Shown here in pieces: positions 26,445 through 35,700 of a stretch of 64,000 nucleotides of DNA; the stretch's first letter is position 1; every line of letters begins with the position of its first letter. A model generated the notes under the pieces. The model saw only the letters and a program-made list of their open reading frames with translations. It did not search any database and was not told the origin of the DNA. Origin of the DNA: an uncultured Aquimarina sp. (GTDB lineage: Bacteria; Bacteroidota; Bacteroidia; Flavobacteriales; Flavobacteriaceae); assembly GCA_947496705.1 (NCBI GenBank), contig CANMDW010000019.1, positions 1-64,000 on the forward strand. Direction: 5' to 3'. The translations under genes were made by a program, and so were the position numbers.

Positions 26445-26472
26445 ATAACAGGCACAACTGTTCACATCATTA

Positions 26473-28302
26473 ATGAATTACTTTAAACAAATCCTTCGTT
26501 TCGCAATGCCATATAAGTCGTATGGCATTTTGAATGTTATATGTAATATTTTCTACGCACTCTTTGGGACACTTTCATTTATTTCCTTAATCCCTATGCT
26601 GAGTGTACTACTGGGCGAAACAAAACCAATAACTGAAGAACCTCTATGGCTAGATGGAGTATCTGGAATGAAAGATTATTTCATGAATTACTCTAACTAT
26701 TTTATAACTCAAAAAACAACGCAAGAAGGTGAAGTCTACGTTTTGACAGCAATGGTGAGCCTGGTAATTATTATGTTTTTACTAAAAAACTTGTTTAATT
26801 ATCTAGCTATGTATTTCATTACTTTTTTAAGAAATGGAGTTCTAAGAGATATAAGAGATAAGCTTTATGAAAAAACTGTAAATCTTCCTCTTACCTATTT
26901 TTCAGAAAAAAAGAAAGGGGATATAATTGCCCGAATAACCTCAGATGTATTAGAGATACAACATTCTTTTCTTTCAGTACTTGAATTGATCGTAAGAGAG
27001 CCTCTTATGATTCTTTTTACCATAATTATGATGTTTGGGATAAGCCTTAAGCTCACTATTTTTGTGTTTATATTTATACCCATATCGGGCTTTCTTATTT
27101 CTTTAATTGGCAAATCATTGAAGAGAAAGTCTGGAAGGGTTCAAAAAGAGCAAGGGCAATTTCTTTCTATTGTTGAAGAAACCCTTGGCGGATTAAAAGT
27201 TATAAAAGGATTTAATGCTGAAAGAATTTTTAAAACCAAATTTCAGGAATCTACGTCTCGTTTTTATAAGTTTTCAAACTCCTTATTAAATAGACAAAAC
27301 CTCGCTTCTCCAACAAGTGAGTTTCTAGGTATTTGTGTAATCGCAGTCTTGCTGTGGTTTGGTGGCAAAATGGTCTTCATAGAAAACTCTCTACAAGCTT
27401 CAGAGTTTTTCGCTTATATGGGTTTAGCTTATAACATTTTAACTCCTGCAAAAGCAATTTCTAAAGCTAGCTACGGTGTAAAAAGAGGAAATGCAGCCGC
27501 AGAACGGGTGTTAGAGATTTTAAACGCCAGATCTCCGTTAAAAGATAAATTGAATGCAATAGAAAAAGAAGATTTCAAATCCAACATAAGTGTTGAGAAT
27601 ATATCTTTTAAATACGAAGATGAGTATGTTCTTGATGATTTTACACTGCATGTTCCTATAGGAAGTTCGGTTGCACTGGTAGGACAATCTGGTAGCGGGA
27701 AATCAACCATTGCCAATCTCGTTACTCGTTTTTATGATGTAAATAAAGGGAGTATTAAAATAGATAATATCGATATAAGAGATGTAACAAAAAAATCCTT
27801 AAGAGGATTAATGGGGTTGGTAACTCAGGATTCTATTCTTTTTAATGATACCGTTAAAAACAACTTGCTTGTTGGAGATGTGTCTGCCACAAACGAACAA
27901 GTCATTGATGCCCTAAAAGTTGCTAATGCCTGGGAATTTGTAAAAGATCTACCAAACGGAATAGAAACCAACATAGGAGATAGTGGTAATAAACTAAGTG
28001 GCGGGCAAAAGCAGCGTTTATCTATTGCCAGAGCGGTCCTCAAAAATCCTCCTATAATGATATTAGATGAGGCTACTTCTGCTTTGGACACAGAAAGTGA
28101 ACGATTAGTGCAATCTGCACTTGAAAACATGATGAAAAATCGAACCAGCATTGTGATTGCTCATAGATTATCGACAATACAAAATTCAGATTTAATCGTT
28201 GTAATGCAAAAAGGAAAAATTGTTGAAAAAGGTACACATGAGGAGTTGATTTCTAAAAATGGTGTCTACCAAAAACTGGTAACTATGCAATCATTCGATT
28301 AA
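26473..28302 (+). CDS. ABC exporter, fused permease and ATPase (MsbA-like)
   Basis: A 609-residue half-transporter. The membrane domain (residues 1-335) has about six helices and the coupling segment around EKKKGDIIARITSDV. The ATPase has Walker A GQSGSGKST (about 404-412), signature LSGGQKQR (about 508), Walker B IMILDEATSALD (about 528) and the H-loop AHRLS. The MsbA-like branch flips lipid A-core; other members export lipids or peptides. It starts 28 bases after the hexomutase gene, so they may share a transcript. Confidence 0.93.
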   Translation: MNYFKQILRFAMPYKSYGILNVICNIFYALFGTLSFISLIPMLSVLLGETKPITEEPLWLDGVSGMKDYFMNYSNYFITQKTTQEGEVYVLTAMVSLVIIMFLLKNLFNYLAMYFITFLRNGVLRDIRDKLYEKTVNLPLTYFSEKKKGDIIARITSDVLEIQHSFLSVLELIVREPLMILFTIIMMFGISLKLTIFVFIFIPISGFLISLIGKSLKRKSGRVQKEQGQFLSIVEETLGGLKVIKGFNAERIFKTKFQESTSRFYKFSNSLLNRQNLASPTSEFLGICVIAVLLWFGGKMVFIENSLQASEFFAYMGLAYNILTPAKAISKASYGVKRGNAAAERVLEILNARSPLKDKLNAIEKEDFKSNISVENISFKYEDEYVLDDFTLHVPIGSSVALVGQSGSGKSTIANLVTRFYDVNKGSIKIDNIDIRDVTKKSLRGLMGLVTQDSILFNDTVKNNLLVGDVSATNEQVIDALKVANAWEFVKDLPNGIETNIGDSGNKLSGGQKQRLSIARAVLKNPPIMILDEATSALDTESERLVQSALENMMKNRTSIVIAHRLSTIQNSDLIVVMQKGKIVEKGTHEELISKNGVYQKLVTMQSFD

Positions 28303-28332
28303 TAATAAATTACTGAAAATCAATTTTTAAAC

Positions 28333-28467
28333 AAAAAAAGAGTGCTTAACGCACTCTTTCTCATCACACAAATCATCTTAATTTAAGGGCTTACTCTAAA
28401 ATTAAAACTCACTCTTATTAAAAATCTTTCACCTTTTAAAAGTGAAAGGGGCTAACTCCAATATTAT
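28333..28467 (-). ncRNA. candidate small RNA, array copy 1 (divergent)
   Basis: A minus-strand transcription unit of about 135 bases with no open reading frame. The promoter is TTTG-19 bp-TATTTTTG (28472-28502). The 5' hairpin uses CTTTCAC/GTGAAAG (arms 28442-28448 and 28426-28432). An AT-rich central hairpin follows. The 3' end is a 9-bp stem, AAAGAGTGC/GCACTCTTT (28337-28359), and a T run to 28333. The 3' two-thirds match copies 2 and 3 closely; the 5' end and promoter spacer differ. Ends are inferred from the promoter and terminator positions. Confidence 0.75.
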
Positions 28468-28471
28468 GATC

Positions 28472-28502
28472 CAAAAATAGAACAAAAAAATACAACTACA
28501 AA
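28472..28502 (-). promoter_or_regulatory. promoter of small-RNA copy 1
   Basis: Minus strand: TTTG (28499-28502), 19 bp, TATTTTTG (28472-28479). The architecture is the same as the rpmH promoter. Its sequence is unlike that of copies 2 and 3 except for the boxes. Confidence 0.75.
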
Positions 28503-28651
28503 GAAAAAAGCGACTTTAATCTAAAAAAAACACATTTTATCTATTAAAATTAAACTTACAAAGTATATATGTAGGTATATTACTACAAAAAATTTATTAT
28601 TAAAATCATATGTATAGACACTAACACTCACTCCTCAAAAAACATTAAAAC

Positions 28652-28784
28652 AAAAAAAGAGTGCTTACGCACTCTTTCTCTTCACACAAATCATCTTAAT
28701 TTAGGGGCTTACTCTAAAATTAAAACTCACTCTTATTAAAAATCTTTCACCTTGGGGGAAATGAAAGCGTTAATTCATTTTTAC
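28652..28784 (-). ncRNA. candidate small RNA, array copy 2
   Basis: A minus-strand unit of about 133 bases, nearly identical to copy 3 throughout. The first hairpin arms are at 28761-28767 and 28744-28750; the pair that is C-G in copy 1 is U-G here, so the stem is kept. The central stem uses TTAATTTTAG and CTAAATTAA (28714-28723 and 28696-28704) with a loop containing GTAAGCCC. The terminator stem AAAGAGTGC/GCACTCTTT (28656-28677) has a GTAA loop and a T run on the minus strand. The only ATG is followed at once by a stop. Confidence 0.8.
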
Positions 28785-28788
28785 AGTG

Positions 28789-28819
28789 TAAAGATACATG
28801 TTTTTTTGAATCCGCCAAA
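28789..28819 (-). promoter_or_regulatory. promoter of small-RNA copy 2
   Basis: Minus strand: TTTG (28816-28819), 19 bp, TATCTTTA (28789-28796). The boxes are conserved with copy 3, while the spacer between them is not. Confidence 0.8.
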
Positions 28820-28942
28820 CAAAAAATGCATTTTATCTAAAAAAAATGTTTTTTAACATTCAAAAATTAAAATGCAAAAGATATTTGTAGTATTTAACTT
28901 ACATTTTTATATAACAAACAAATGATCAAAAAACATCAAAAC

Positions 28943-29076
28943 AAAAAAAAGAGTGCTTACGCACTCTTTCTCTTCACACAAATCATCTTAATTTAGGGGC
29001 TTACTCTAAAATTAAAACTCACTCTTATTAAAAATCTTTCACCTTGGGGGAAATGAAAGCGTTAATTCATTTTTAC
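28943..29076 (-). ncRNA. candidate small RNA, array copy 3
   Basis: A minus-strand unit of about 134 bases, 292 bp from copy 2 and nearly identical to it between the -7 box and the terminator. Hairpin 1 arms are at 29053-29059 and 29036-29042. The terminator stem is at 28948-28969 with a run of T ending near 28943. Between units 2 and 3 the sequence diverges, so conservation is confined to the proposed transcripts and promoter boxes. It is divergent from the ECF sigma gene that starts at 29292. Confidence 0.8.
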
Positions 29077-29080
29077 AGTG

Positions 29081-29111
29081 TAAAGATACTATCTTTTTAC
29101 AATTCACCAAA
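29081..29111 (-). promoter_or_regulatory. promoter of small-RNA copy 3
   Basis: Minus strand: TTTG (29108-29111), 19 bp, TATCTTTA (29081-29088). Confidence 0.8.
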
Positions 29112-29291
29112 TAAAAAATGTATTTTATCCTTAAAAAACGTAAATAAACATAAAATTTAACGTTTATTCCTACATATTCTTACAAATAAGTGTGTTTTTT
29201 ACCACTTAAATATCCCGGATTAAACCTTTTTTATGTACATTAGTCTTAATAGCTAAGAATTCAACAATTCTCCTTTAAATTAATTTTACTT

Positions 29292-29840
29292 TTGGATATT
29301 CAAGAAGAAGAAAACCTACTCATCTCTCTAAGATCTGATAAGGATATAAATGCAGCTTTTGGTAAATTGGTTGCATTATATGACCAAAGACTATATTGGC
29401 ATATAAGAAATATGGTAAAAAATCATGATGATACAGACGATGTGTTACAAAATGTATTCATAAAGGTTTTTAAAAACATAAAAAAATTCAAAGGAGAAAG
29501 CAAACTGTATTCCTGGTTATATCGCATTGCAACAAATGAATCCATAACTTTTTTAAATCAAAAAGCAAGAAAGTATAACATGAGTAATGAAGAATTAAAT
29601 AGACAACTAATACAAAACCTGGAGGCAGATGTTTACTATGAAGGCGATGAAATACAACTAAAATTACAAAAAGCTATTGCTTCATTACCACAAAAGCAAC
29701 AACAGGTATTTAACATGAAATATTTTCAGGAATTAAAATATAGAGAAATGTCGGACATTTTAGAGACCAGTGAAGGGGCATTAAAAGCTTCATATCACTT
29801 AGCTTCCAAAAAAATTGAAGAATTTTTAAAAAACGATTAA
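29292..29840 (+). CDS. ECF-family RNA polymerase sigma factor
   Basis: A 182-residue sigma-70 family protein with regions 2 and 4 only. Region 2 is at about residues 22-95 (LYWHIRNMVKNHDDTDDVLQNVFIKVFKN, then SWLYRIATNE). Region 4 is a helix-turn-helix at about 128-178 (LPQKQQQVFNMKYFQELKYREMSDILETSEGALKASYH). The start is TTG 29292, chosen because the conserved N-terminal helix begins immediately after it. The next two genes encode a likely anti-sigma membrane protein and a Spy-like protein, a typical Bacteroidota envelope-response unit. Confidence 0.93.
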   Translation: MDIQEEENLLISLRSDKDINAAFGKLVALYDQRLYWHIRNMVKNHDDTDDVLQNVFIKVFKNIKKFKGESKLYSWLYRIATNESITFLNQKARKYNMSNEELNRQLIQNLEADVYYEGDEIQLKLQKAIASLPQKQQQVFNMKYFQELKYREMSDILETSEGALKASYHLASKKIEEFLKND

Positions 29841-29871
29841 ACCTTATTATCTTTAAAAAGTCTTACTAATA

Positions 29872-30402
29872 GTGAAAAAAAATAATGTACATAAAAACAA
29901 AGGTGGCTTTAAGGTACCAGAAGATTATTTTAAAAGTTTTGAAGACAAACTTTCAAAAAAACTATCTTCTGAGATCAAGAATGATACTATGTTAGATAAT
30001 AAGATAGATTCTGGGTTTAAAGTTCCCATGGATTATTTTACTTCTTTTGAAGAGAACCTGTTACAAAAACTCAATAAAAAAGAAGCCACTGGTAAAGTTG
30101 TTTCTTTATTTACCAAACGAAATCTCATATACTTCTCTGGCATTGCCGCAATGGCTGCGATCATTATCTCGCTCTCTGTAAATAAGGATACAGAATTAAA
30201 CTTTAATGATATAAAAATTGCAGACATACACGCTTACATCAATGAAGGAAATGTAGAACTAAGCGATCTCGAAATAGCATCATTACTGTATGAAGAAATG
30301 AGTTATGCAGAAACTTTTGGAGAAGAATTAATCAATGACGAAACCCTGTTAGAGTATTTATCTGATGAAGATCTGGATGATGAAATTATATTTGTTGAAT
30401 AA
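29872..30402 (+). CDS. membrane protein, candidate anti-sigma factor
   Basis: A 176-residue protein with a GTG start 31 bases after the sigma gene. The N-terminal cytoplasmic part carries a duplicated motif (GFKVPEDYFKSFEDKL near residue 12 and GFKVPMDYFTSFEENL near residue 48). One membrane segment (about 87-103) follows, then an acidic C-terminal part (net strongly negative, ending DEDLDDEIIFVE). Position and single-pass topology suggest an anti-sigma factor that holds the ECF sigma through the repeated motif. This is inference; no ZAS or RsiW-type motif is present. Confidence 0.7.
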   Translation: MKKNNVHKNKGGFKVPEDYFKSFEDKLSKKLSSEIKNDTMLDNKIDSGFKVPMDYFTSFEENLLQKLNKKEATGKVVSLFTKRNLIYFSGIAAMAAIIISLSVNKDTELNFNDIKIADIHAYINEGNVELSDLEIASLLYEEMSYAETFGEELINDETLLEYLSDEDLDDEIIFVE

Positions 30403-30403
30403 A

Positions 30404-30862
30404 ATGAAATTAATGAAGAAAATAATACTATGTATTTGTTTAGTTTTTATCTCTTTTGGAGCCTTTGCTCAAAACGGACACAGAGAAAGGATAAAAGCAT
30501 TCAAAGTAGCCTATATTACAGAGCAATTAAATCTTTCCAGTAAAGAAGCCCAAAAATTCTGGCCGATCTATAATGATTATGAAGAAACTATTAAAAAACT
30601 AAAAAGCCAGGAACGTAAAATGATTAAGGCCCTGAAAGAAGCCAATAATACTCCTGATGGGCTAAGTGATCAACGTGCCGGAGGTTTTTTAAAAAACTAT
30701 CTGGAAGCCGAAGAACAGAAATCCCGGGCTCGTAAAAAGCTGATTTCAGATCTGCAACAAGCTGTATCAAACAAAAAGATTCTAAGGCTCATAAAAGCCG
30801 AAACAGATTTTAACAAACGTATTTTAGACAAAATACGAGAGCGAAGAAAAAGAAATAACTAG
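30404..30862 (+). CDS. Spy/CpxP-like periplasmic protein
   Basis: About 152 residues with a signal peptide (MKKIILCICLVFISFGAFAQ, from the internal ATG at 30413). The mature protein is almost entirely charged helix with the LTS-like segment LNLSSKEAQKFWPIYNDYEE and RARKKLISDLQ. This fits the Spy/CpxP-like or sensor-of-ECF-sigma group of periplasmic proteins that bind unfolded protein or metal. The ATG at 30404 is one base after the stop of the preceding gene, which suggests translational coupling. It is probably the third gene of the sigma operon. Confidence 0.75.
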   Translation: MKLMKKIILCICLVFISFGAFAQNGHRERIKAFKVAYITEQLNLSSKEAQKFWPIYNDYEETIKKLKSQERKMIKALKEANNTPDGLSDQRAGGFLKNYLEAEEQKSRARKKLISDLQQAVSNKKILRLIKAETDFNKRILDKIRERRKRNN

Positions 30863-30955
30863 AACTCATCTTTTTCTGGAAAATCAAGATAATTACACTT
30901 CTATATAAGTATTCGACAACAAAGGCATACCTTTGCACACCTTAAAAAAAATACA

Positions 30956-32164
30956 ATGCGCTTACATAGAAACCTGGTTTTTGCAGTTATAGACGGATTG
31001 CAAGAAATATGCAATAAAGGAGGATATGCCGATAAAGTTGTGCAGAAATTACTCAAGCGGGACAAAAGATGGGGATCGCGTGATCGTAGTTTTATTGCAG
31101 AAACCCTGTATGAAATAATACGCTGGAAACGCCTGTATGCCGAAATTGCCGAGGTAAAAGAACCTTTTTCGAGAGAAAATCTATGGCGGCTTTTTGCGGT
31201 TTGGGCAACATTAAGAGGTATTTCTTTACCCGATTGGAAGCAAATTGGCCCCACGCCTACCCGACGTATTAAAGGTCGCTTTGATGAATTGAGTAAAATC
31301 AGAAAATTTAAAGAATCAATTCCTGATTGGTTAGATGATCAAGGTGAAAAGGAGCTAGGAAAACATTGGGACAAAGAAATAAGCGCTTTAAATCAACAAG
31401 CTCCTGTAATTATGCGTGCCAATACATTAAAAATAACAAGAGATAAACTAAGAGGGCAATTAGAAGACGAAAATATAGATACCGAATTCATCAAAGGATA
31501 TCCGCAAGCACTCCAGCTTATCGAAAGAACTAACGTATTTAGCACAGAAGCCTTTAAAAACGGGTTGTTTGAAGTACAGGATGCTTCTTCGCAATTGGTA
31601 GCAGATTTCCTGGATGTTCAACCAGGACAACGCGTGGTAGATACCTGTGCCGGTGCCGGAGGTAAAACCCTTCATATAGCAGCTTTACTACAAAACAAAG
31701 GGCAAATTATTGCCATGGATATCTACGGCAATAAATTGAAAGAATTAAAAAGAAGAGCCCGCAGAGCAGGTGCTCATAATATTGAACCCAGAATTATCGA
31801 AAGCACAAAAGATATCAAAAAATTATATGGCAAAGCAGATCGTGTCTTAATCGATGCTCCTTGCAGTGGCCTGGGCGTGCTTCGCCGCAATCCTGATGCC
31901 AAATGGAAACTGCAACCCGAATTTTTGGAAACAATTAAACAAACCCAATCCGAGATATTACAGAGTTATGCCAAAATGGTAAAATCTGGAGGAAAACTCG
32001 TATATGCCACCTGTTCTATCCTGCCTTCAGAAAACCAGGATCAGGTTAAGAACTTCCTTTCCGGGGAAACCGGAAAAGACTTCACATTAATCAAAGACAA
32101 AAAAATATTGTCACACCAATCGGGCTATGATGGATTTTATATGGCTTTGCTCGAGAAGAAATAA
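30956..32164 (+). CDS. RsmB/NOP family rRNA cytosine-C5 methyltransferase
   Basis: A 402-residue SAM-dependent enzyme. An N-terminal NusB-like helical segment (about 1-75) is followed by an RNA-binding linker and the methyltransferase core: SAM motif I DTCAGAGGKTLHIA, motif IV DAPCSGLGVLRRNPD with its catalytic-site Cys, and motif VI YATCSILPSEN with the nucleophilic Cys. It makes 5-methylcytosine in rRNA, by analogy with RsmB at C967 of 16S. The exact position is inferred. A TACCTTTG -7 box lies at 30928-30935. Confidence 0.93.
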   Translation: MRLHRNLVFAVIDGLQEICNKGGYADKVVQKLLKRDKRWGSRDRSFIAETLYEIIRWKRLYAEIAEVKEPFSRENLWRLFAVWATLRGISLPDWKQIGPTPTRRIKGRFDELSKIRKFKESIPDWLDDQGEKELGKHWDKEISALNQQAPVIMRANTLKITRDKLRGQLEDENIDTEFIKGYPQALQLIERTNVFSTEAFKNGLFEVQDASSQLVADFLDVQPGQRVVDTCAGAGGKTLHIAALLQNKGQIIAMDIYGNKLKELKRRARRAGAHNIEPRIIESTKDIKKLYGKADRVLIDAPCSGLGVLRRNPDAKWKLQPEFLETIKQTQSEILQSYAKMVKSGGKLVYATCSILPSENQDQVKNFLSGETGKDFTLIKDKKILSHQSGYDGFYMALLEKK

Positions 32165-32274
32165 AAATTCAATGAACTACCTCGTAGCAGAGCCGTCAAG
32201 ATATCGAACCAAGAACCTAAATATATGTTGGCACCCGACGCGAGTGCCGGGGAATTTTATTGATTAGCAGAACA

Positions 32275-32585
32275 CTCCTGTCACCGTGCAACGGGTTTCA
32301 ATGGTCAATAAAAAGCTCTCGTCACCGTGCAACGGCTTCCGGCAACCGGCGAAACGCTCTCGTCACCGTGCAACGGCTTCCGGCAACCGGTGAAACGCTC
32401 TCGTCACCGTGCAACGGCTTCCGGCAACCGGCGAAACGCTCTCGTCACCGTGCAACGGCTTCCGGCAACCGGCGAAACGCTCTCGTCACCGTGCAACGAC
32501 TTCCGGCGACCGACGAAACGCTCTCGTCACTGTGCAACGGCTTCCGGCGACCGGCGAAACGCTCTCGTCACCGTGCAACGGCTTT
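32275..32585. repeat. 41-bp GC-rich tandem repeat (minisatellite)
   Basis: Six full 41-bp units run from 32316 to 32561, with a partial unit to 32585 and a degenerate unit before 32316. The core contains CGTCACCGTGCAACGG and CTTCCGGCAACCGG. It is much richer in GC than its surroundings. Both flanks carry TTTCAAT(A/G)GTCA. Since 41 is not a multiple of 3 the reading frame cycles, so open frames across it are an artefact. A small GGCAC/GTGCC hairpin lies before it at 32230-32248. The 32165-32750 gap shows no gene; a TAAATTTG box at 32709-32716 may be the purL -7 element. Confidence 0.95.
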
Positions 32586-32750
32586 CAATAGTCACGGTTA
32601 TTTTAGAAGTCAACCTCCCAAATATTTACCAAATACAATTGTTCAAAATTCAGTGGATAACTCTGGTATTGTACCATAGTTTTATGCTAAAATTTAGTTA
32701 TAAAGTAGTAAATTTGCAGCTTAATAAAAAACAACACAAACAATCGAAGT

Positions 32751-35700
32751 ATGATTCACTTCTTCGGAAACCAAAATGAGAACGTATTTGCAGTACAAAC
32801 ACAGCATGAAATTTCTCCCGAAAACATAAAAAAACTCACCTGGTTATTTGGCAACCAACCTCAACTATCTGTGGCGTCTATTGACGCTTTTTTTGTTGGT
32901 CCGCGTGCCGCAATGATCACCCCGTGGAGTACCAATGCAGTAGAGATCACTCAAAATATGGGTATTGAAGGAATCATAAGAATCGAAGAATTTAGGGCTG
33001 TTTCAAAAGACTTTATCGATTTTGACCCCATGCTTTCTCAAAAGTATCAAGGTTTGGATCAGGAAATATATACCATCGATATTGAGCCAGAACCGATTCT
33101 GGAAATTGAAGATATTGCTGCGTATAATGCCAGTGAAGGTCTGGCACTTAGCAATGAAGAAATTGAATATCTTGAAGGTGTTAGCAAAAAAACGGGAAGA
33201 AAACTTACCGATTCTGAGGTGTTTGGGTTTTCGCAGGTCAATTCTGAACATTGCCGGCATAAAATATTTAACGGAACCTTTGTGATAGATGGCAAAGAAC
33301 AACCTATATCACTTTTCAAGCTCATTAAAAAGACTTCAGAAACAAATCCAAATGATATTGTTTCTGCCTATAAAGACAACGTTGCCTTTATAAAAGGGCC
33401 AAAAGTTACTCAGTTTGCTCCAAAAACTGCAGATAAACCCGATTTTTATCAGGAAACCGAATTCAATAGCGTGATTTCGCTTAAAGCGGAAACGCACAAC
33501 TTCCCGACTACGGTAGAACCTTTTAACGGAGCTGCAACAGGTTCTGGCGGAGAAATAAGAGATCGCCTTGCCGGTGGAAAAGGATCTTTACCTCTGGCAG
33601 GAACCGCTGTCTATATGACTTCATACTCACGATTAGAAAAAAACCGTCCCTGGGAACGAGCTATGGAAGAAAGAAAATGGCTTTATCAAACACCCATGGA
33701 TATCTTAATCAAAGCTTCTAATGGCGCTTCAGATTTTGGAAATAAATTCGGGCAACCCCTCATCACCGGATCTGTGCTTACATTTGAACATCAAGAGCAC
33801 TTCGACAAGCCCGGCGTGACAGCCCGCAAACTTGGGTTTGATAAAGTGATTATGCTTGCTGGCGGAATCGGATATGGCAAAGCCGAGCAAGCGATCAAAG
33901 CTACACCAGAAAAGGGTGACAAAATTGTGATCCTTGGAGGTGAAAATTATCGAATTGGTATGGGTGGTGCAGCGGTATCTTCGGCAGACACAGGAGAATT
34001 CAGTAGCGGTATCGAGCTCAATGCCATACAACGTTCTAACCCCGAAATGCAAAAACGTGCAGCCAATGCCATTCGTGCAATGGTAGAAAGCGAAGAGAAT
34101 ACCATCGTCTCTATACACGATCATGGAGCTGGAGGTCATCTCAATTGCCTGTCTGAACTGGTAGAAGAAACCGGAGGAAAAATTGATCTCGACAAACTAC
34201 CCGTCGGGGATCCCACACTTTCTGCCAAAGAAATAATTGGTAACGAATCCCAGGAGCGTATGGGACTGGTGATCGGCCAAAAAGATATAGACACACTGCA
34301 ACGCATTGCAGAACGGGAACGCTCACCAATGTACCAGGTGGGTGACGTTACCGGCGATCATCGTTTTACTTTTGAATCTAAAACCAAAGGGGACACCCCG
34401 ATGGATCTGGATTTGGAAGATATGTTTGGGAGTTCTCCCAAAACCATAATGAACGATACGACTGTTGATCGCAATTATGATGAAGTACAATATGATGTGA
34501 AGGATTTCAAAAACTATCTTGATCAGGTATTACAACTAGAAGCTGTCGCTTGTAAAGACTGGCTAACCAATAAGGTAGATCGTTGTGTGGGCGGTAGAGT
34601 TGCCAAACAACAATGTGCCGGCCCCTTGCAGTTACCTTTAAATAATTGTGGAGTGATGGCATTGGATTATACTTCTAAAGAAGGGATCGCCACCAGTATT
34701 GGGCACTCTCCTATCTCGGGATTGATTGATCCCGAAGCAGGAAGCAAAAATTCTATTGCCGAAGCCTTAACCAATATCATTTGGGCACCGCTTAAAGATG
34801 GCTTACAATCTATTTCTTTATCGGCCAACTGGATGTGGCCCTGTAAAAATGAAGGTGAAGATGCCAGATTATATGAAGCCGTAAAAGCAGTTTCTGAGTT
34901 TGCTATTGATCTGGGTATTAATGTACCCACAGGGAAAGATTCGCTATCTATGAAACAAAAATATCCTAATGAAGAAGTAATTGCCCCCGGAACGGTAATT
35001 ATATCTGCAACCGGAAATTGCAACGATATTACTAAGGTAGTAGAACCCGTTTTTCAAAAAGGAGGCGGAAACATCTATTATATCAATCTTTCCCGTGATA
35101 AGCATGCACTGGGAGGTTCTTCATTTGCTCAGATAGTAAATAAAATTGGTGATACTGCTCCTACTGTTAACCATGCAGATAATTTTAAAAAGGTATTTAA
35201 TATCATTCAGGAGTTAATAAGAGAAGATAAAATTATAGCGGGCCATGATGTCGCTTCAGGTGGTTTAATTACTACTTTATTAGAGCTGTGTTTTGCAGGT
35301 ATGAATCTGGGAGCCGAGCTCGATGTAACAGCAATCGGAGAATCTGATTCGGTGAAGTTATTGTTTGCAGAAAATGCCGGAATTGTATTCCAAAGTGCTT
35401 CAGGTTCAGATATTGATGCGATTCTTTCTGAAAATAACATAGCGTTCTTCAACATCGGTAAAGTTTCTGATAATGCTTTTCTACTACTTAAAAACGGAAG
35501 CGATTCTTTTAACTTAAGCATTGAAGATCTTCGCAATACCTGGTACAAAACCTCTTTCTTACTCGATCAGAAACAAACAGCCAATAATTTAGCAAAGGAA
35601 AGGTATGAGAATTATGCCAAACAACCTTTGCAGTATGCCTTCCCAAAACACTTTAATGGAAAATTACCGGTTATTTCAGATTCCAGGAGGCCAAAAGCCG

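Noticed and set aside
28333..29111. Three insertion-sequence or MITE copies instead of small RNAs
   Set aside because: The units have no terminal inverted repeats or target duplications, lie in tandem in one orientation, and each has a matched promoter and terminator.
32275..32585. CRISPR array
   Set aside because: The repeats are contiguous with no spacers and there are no cas genes in the window.
32260..32779. Open frames of 60-150 codons across the 41-bp repeat
   Set aside because: The period is not a multiple of 3, so all frames cycle through the same repeat; there is no family match and no plausible start.
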